Below, in pieces: positions 33,996-34,225 of a stretch of DNA of 34,225 nucleotides; positions within the stretch are counted from its first letter, which is position 1; the number at the start of each line of letters is the position of its first letter. The notes beneath the pieces were generated by a model that ran no database searches, had not been told where the DNA came from, and worked only from the letters and a program-made list of their open reading frames with translations. Both the position numbers and the translations under genes were made by a program. Origin of the DNA: Brotaphodocola catenula (GTDB taxonomy: Bacteria; Bacillota; Clostridia; Lachnospirales; Lachnospiraceae). The stretch is taken from NCBI GenBank assembly GCA_020686985.1, contig JAJEPU010000037.1:1-34225 (forward strand). Direction: 5' to 3'.

Positions 33996-34175
33996 ATGTT
34001 TTGTGGAAAGTGCGGAGCAAATATACCGGATGGATATGAATTCTGTATGAAGTGTGGTACAAAAATTGACATGAATCAGGATAACACAGAGATCGAACAT
34101 GCTATAAATGATAATGATAAAGAAATAAGAAAGAAAAAGATACATAAACCTGAATTATTCACGGCAACGCCGTGA
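33996..34175 (+). CDS. Zinc-ribbon protein 3, apparently truncated
   Basis: A 59-codon ORF, too short for most gene finders. The N-terminal ribbon has C3, C6, C17 and C20 (MFCGKCG...FCMKCG), followed by a charged stretch ending in IRKKKIHKPEL. The ATG follows AGGGGGGAT, almost the same ribosome site as the gene before it. The last five codons (FTATP) and the stop fall inside the hairpin pair at 34158-34192. Where its siblings go on to a membrane helix, this one ends, so it is probably a gene cut short by insertion of that element. An intact short protein cannot be excluded. Confidence 0.6.
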   Translation: MFCGKCGANIPDGYEFCMKCGTKIDMNQDNTEIEHAINDNDKEIRKKKIHKPELFTATP

Positions 34176-34192
34176 ACGTGGCTGAAAGCCAC
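34158..34192. repeat. Paired perfect hairpins, possible mobile-element end
   Basis: Hairpin 1 is TTCACGGC/GCCGTGAA with an AAC loop (34158-34176). Hairpin 2 is GTGGCT/AGCCAC with a GAA loop (34178-34192). Only one base separates them. Subterminal hairpins like these are found at ends of IS200/IS605-type elements and in REP-like repeats. No transposase is within the window; the next 33 bases are AT-rich and then the window ends. Confidence 0.5.
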
Positions 34193-34225
34193 ATAGTTAT
34201 TGTATTTTAATTGCATATTGTTTTT

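Overview
The window looks like a chromosomal segment of a low-to-mid GC Gram-positive anaerobe of the class Clostridia, most likely a Lachnospiraceae gut bacterium. The basis is the gene order (M16C peptidase, era, recO, lipoprotein, single-chain glyS, then ppdK), strong AGGAGG ribosome sites, sigma-A type promoters, a two-domain YitT protein, a DUF3842 protein, and a clostridial thiSFGH operon under a TPP riboswitch. I cannot name the genus. No rRNA, tRNA, CRISPR array or complete transposase was seen.

Layout. 1-1.7 kb: three tight hairpins ending in an intrinsic terminator, a stand-alone glucose-type PTS IIA gene on the minus strand, and a divergent DUF218/YdcF membrane gene whose promoter lies between two copies of a dyad element. 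1.7-8.8 kb: a co-directional housekeeping block (M16C metalloprotease, Era, a RecO without its usual zinc module, a lipoprotein with its own promoter, glycyl-tRNA synthetase) closed by a terminator. 8.9-12.8 kb: YitT membrane protein, then a minus-strand SLC13-type transporter and DUF3842 gene, then a DJ-1/PfpI gene. 13.1-17.2 kb: pyruvate phosphate dikinase and a short MetE-like methyltransferase, each with a clear promoter and terminator.

17.4-22.3 kb: a complete trehalose unit. The repressor gene treR diverges from treP (EIIBC with a fused IIA) and treC (phosphotrehalase). The 60-bp promoter region carries a promoter on each strand and three TreR-like operator sequences. Trehalose would enter as trehalose-6-phosphate and be split to glucose and glucose-6-phosphate. 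22.5-26.0 kb: promoter, TPP riboswitch, terminator and thiSFGH, which make the thiazole half of thiamine. The spacers of this operon hold short purine-rich tandem repeats. 26.2-29.8 kb: glycogen phosphorylase (minus strand) and a divergent AraC-type regulator.

29.9-34.2 kb: an AT-richer, accessory-looking run of six genes on the plus strand. It holds a helix-turn-helix protein, a 115-residue charged helical protein, a 591-residue caspase-family (C14) protease with an intact His/Cys dyad and a large unassigned C-terminal half, and three consecutive N-terminal zinc-ribbon genes. Two of these have membrane segments; the third runs into a pair of perfect hairpins and stops there. This cluster is the best candidate in the window for an undescribed system, perhaps a protease-based stress or defence module. 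That function is inferred from gene content and is not shown by the sequence.
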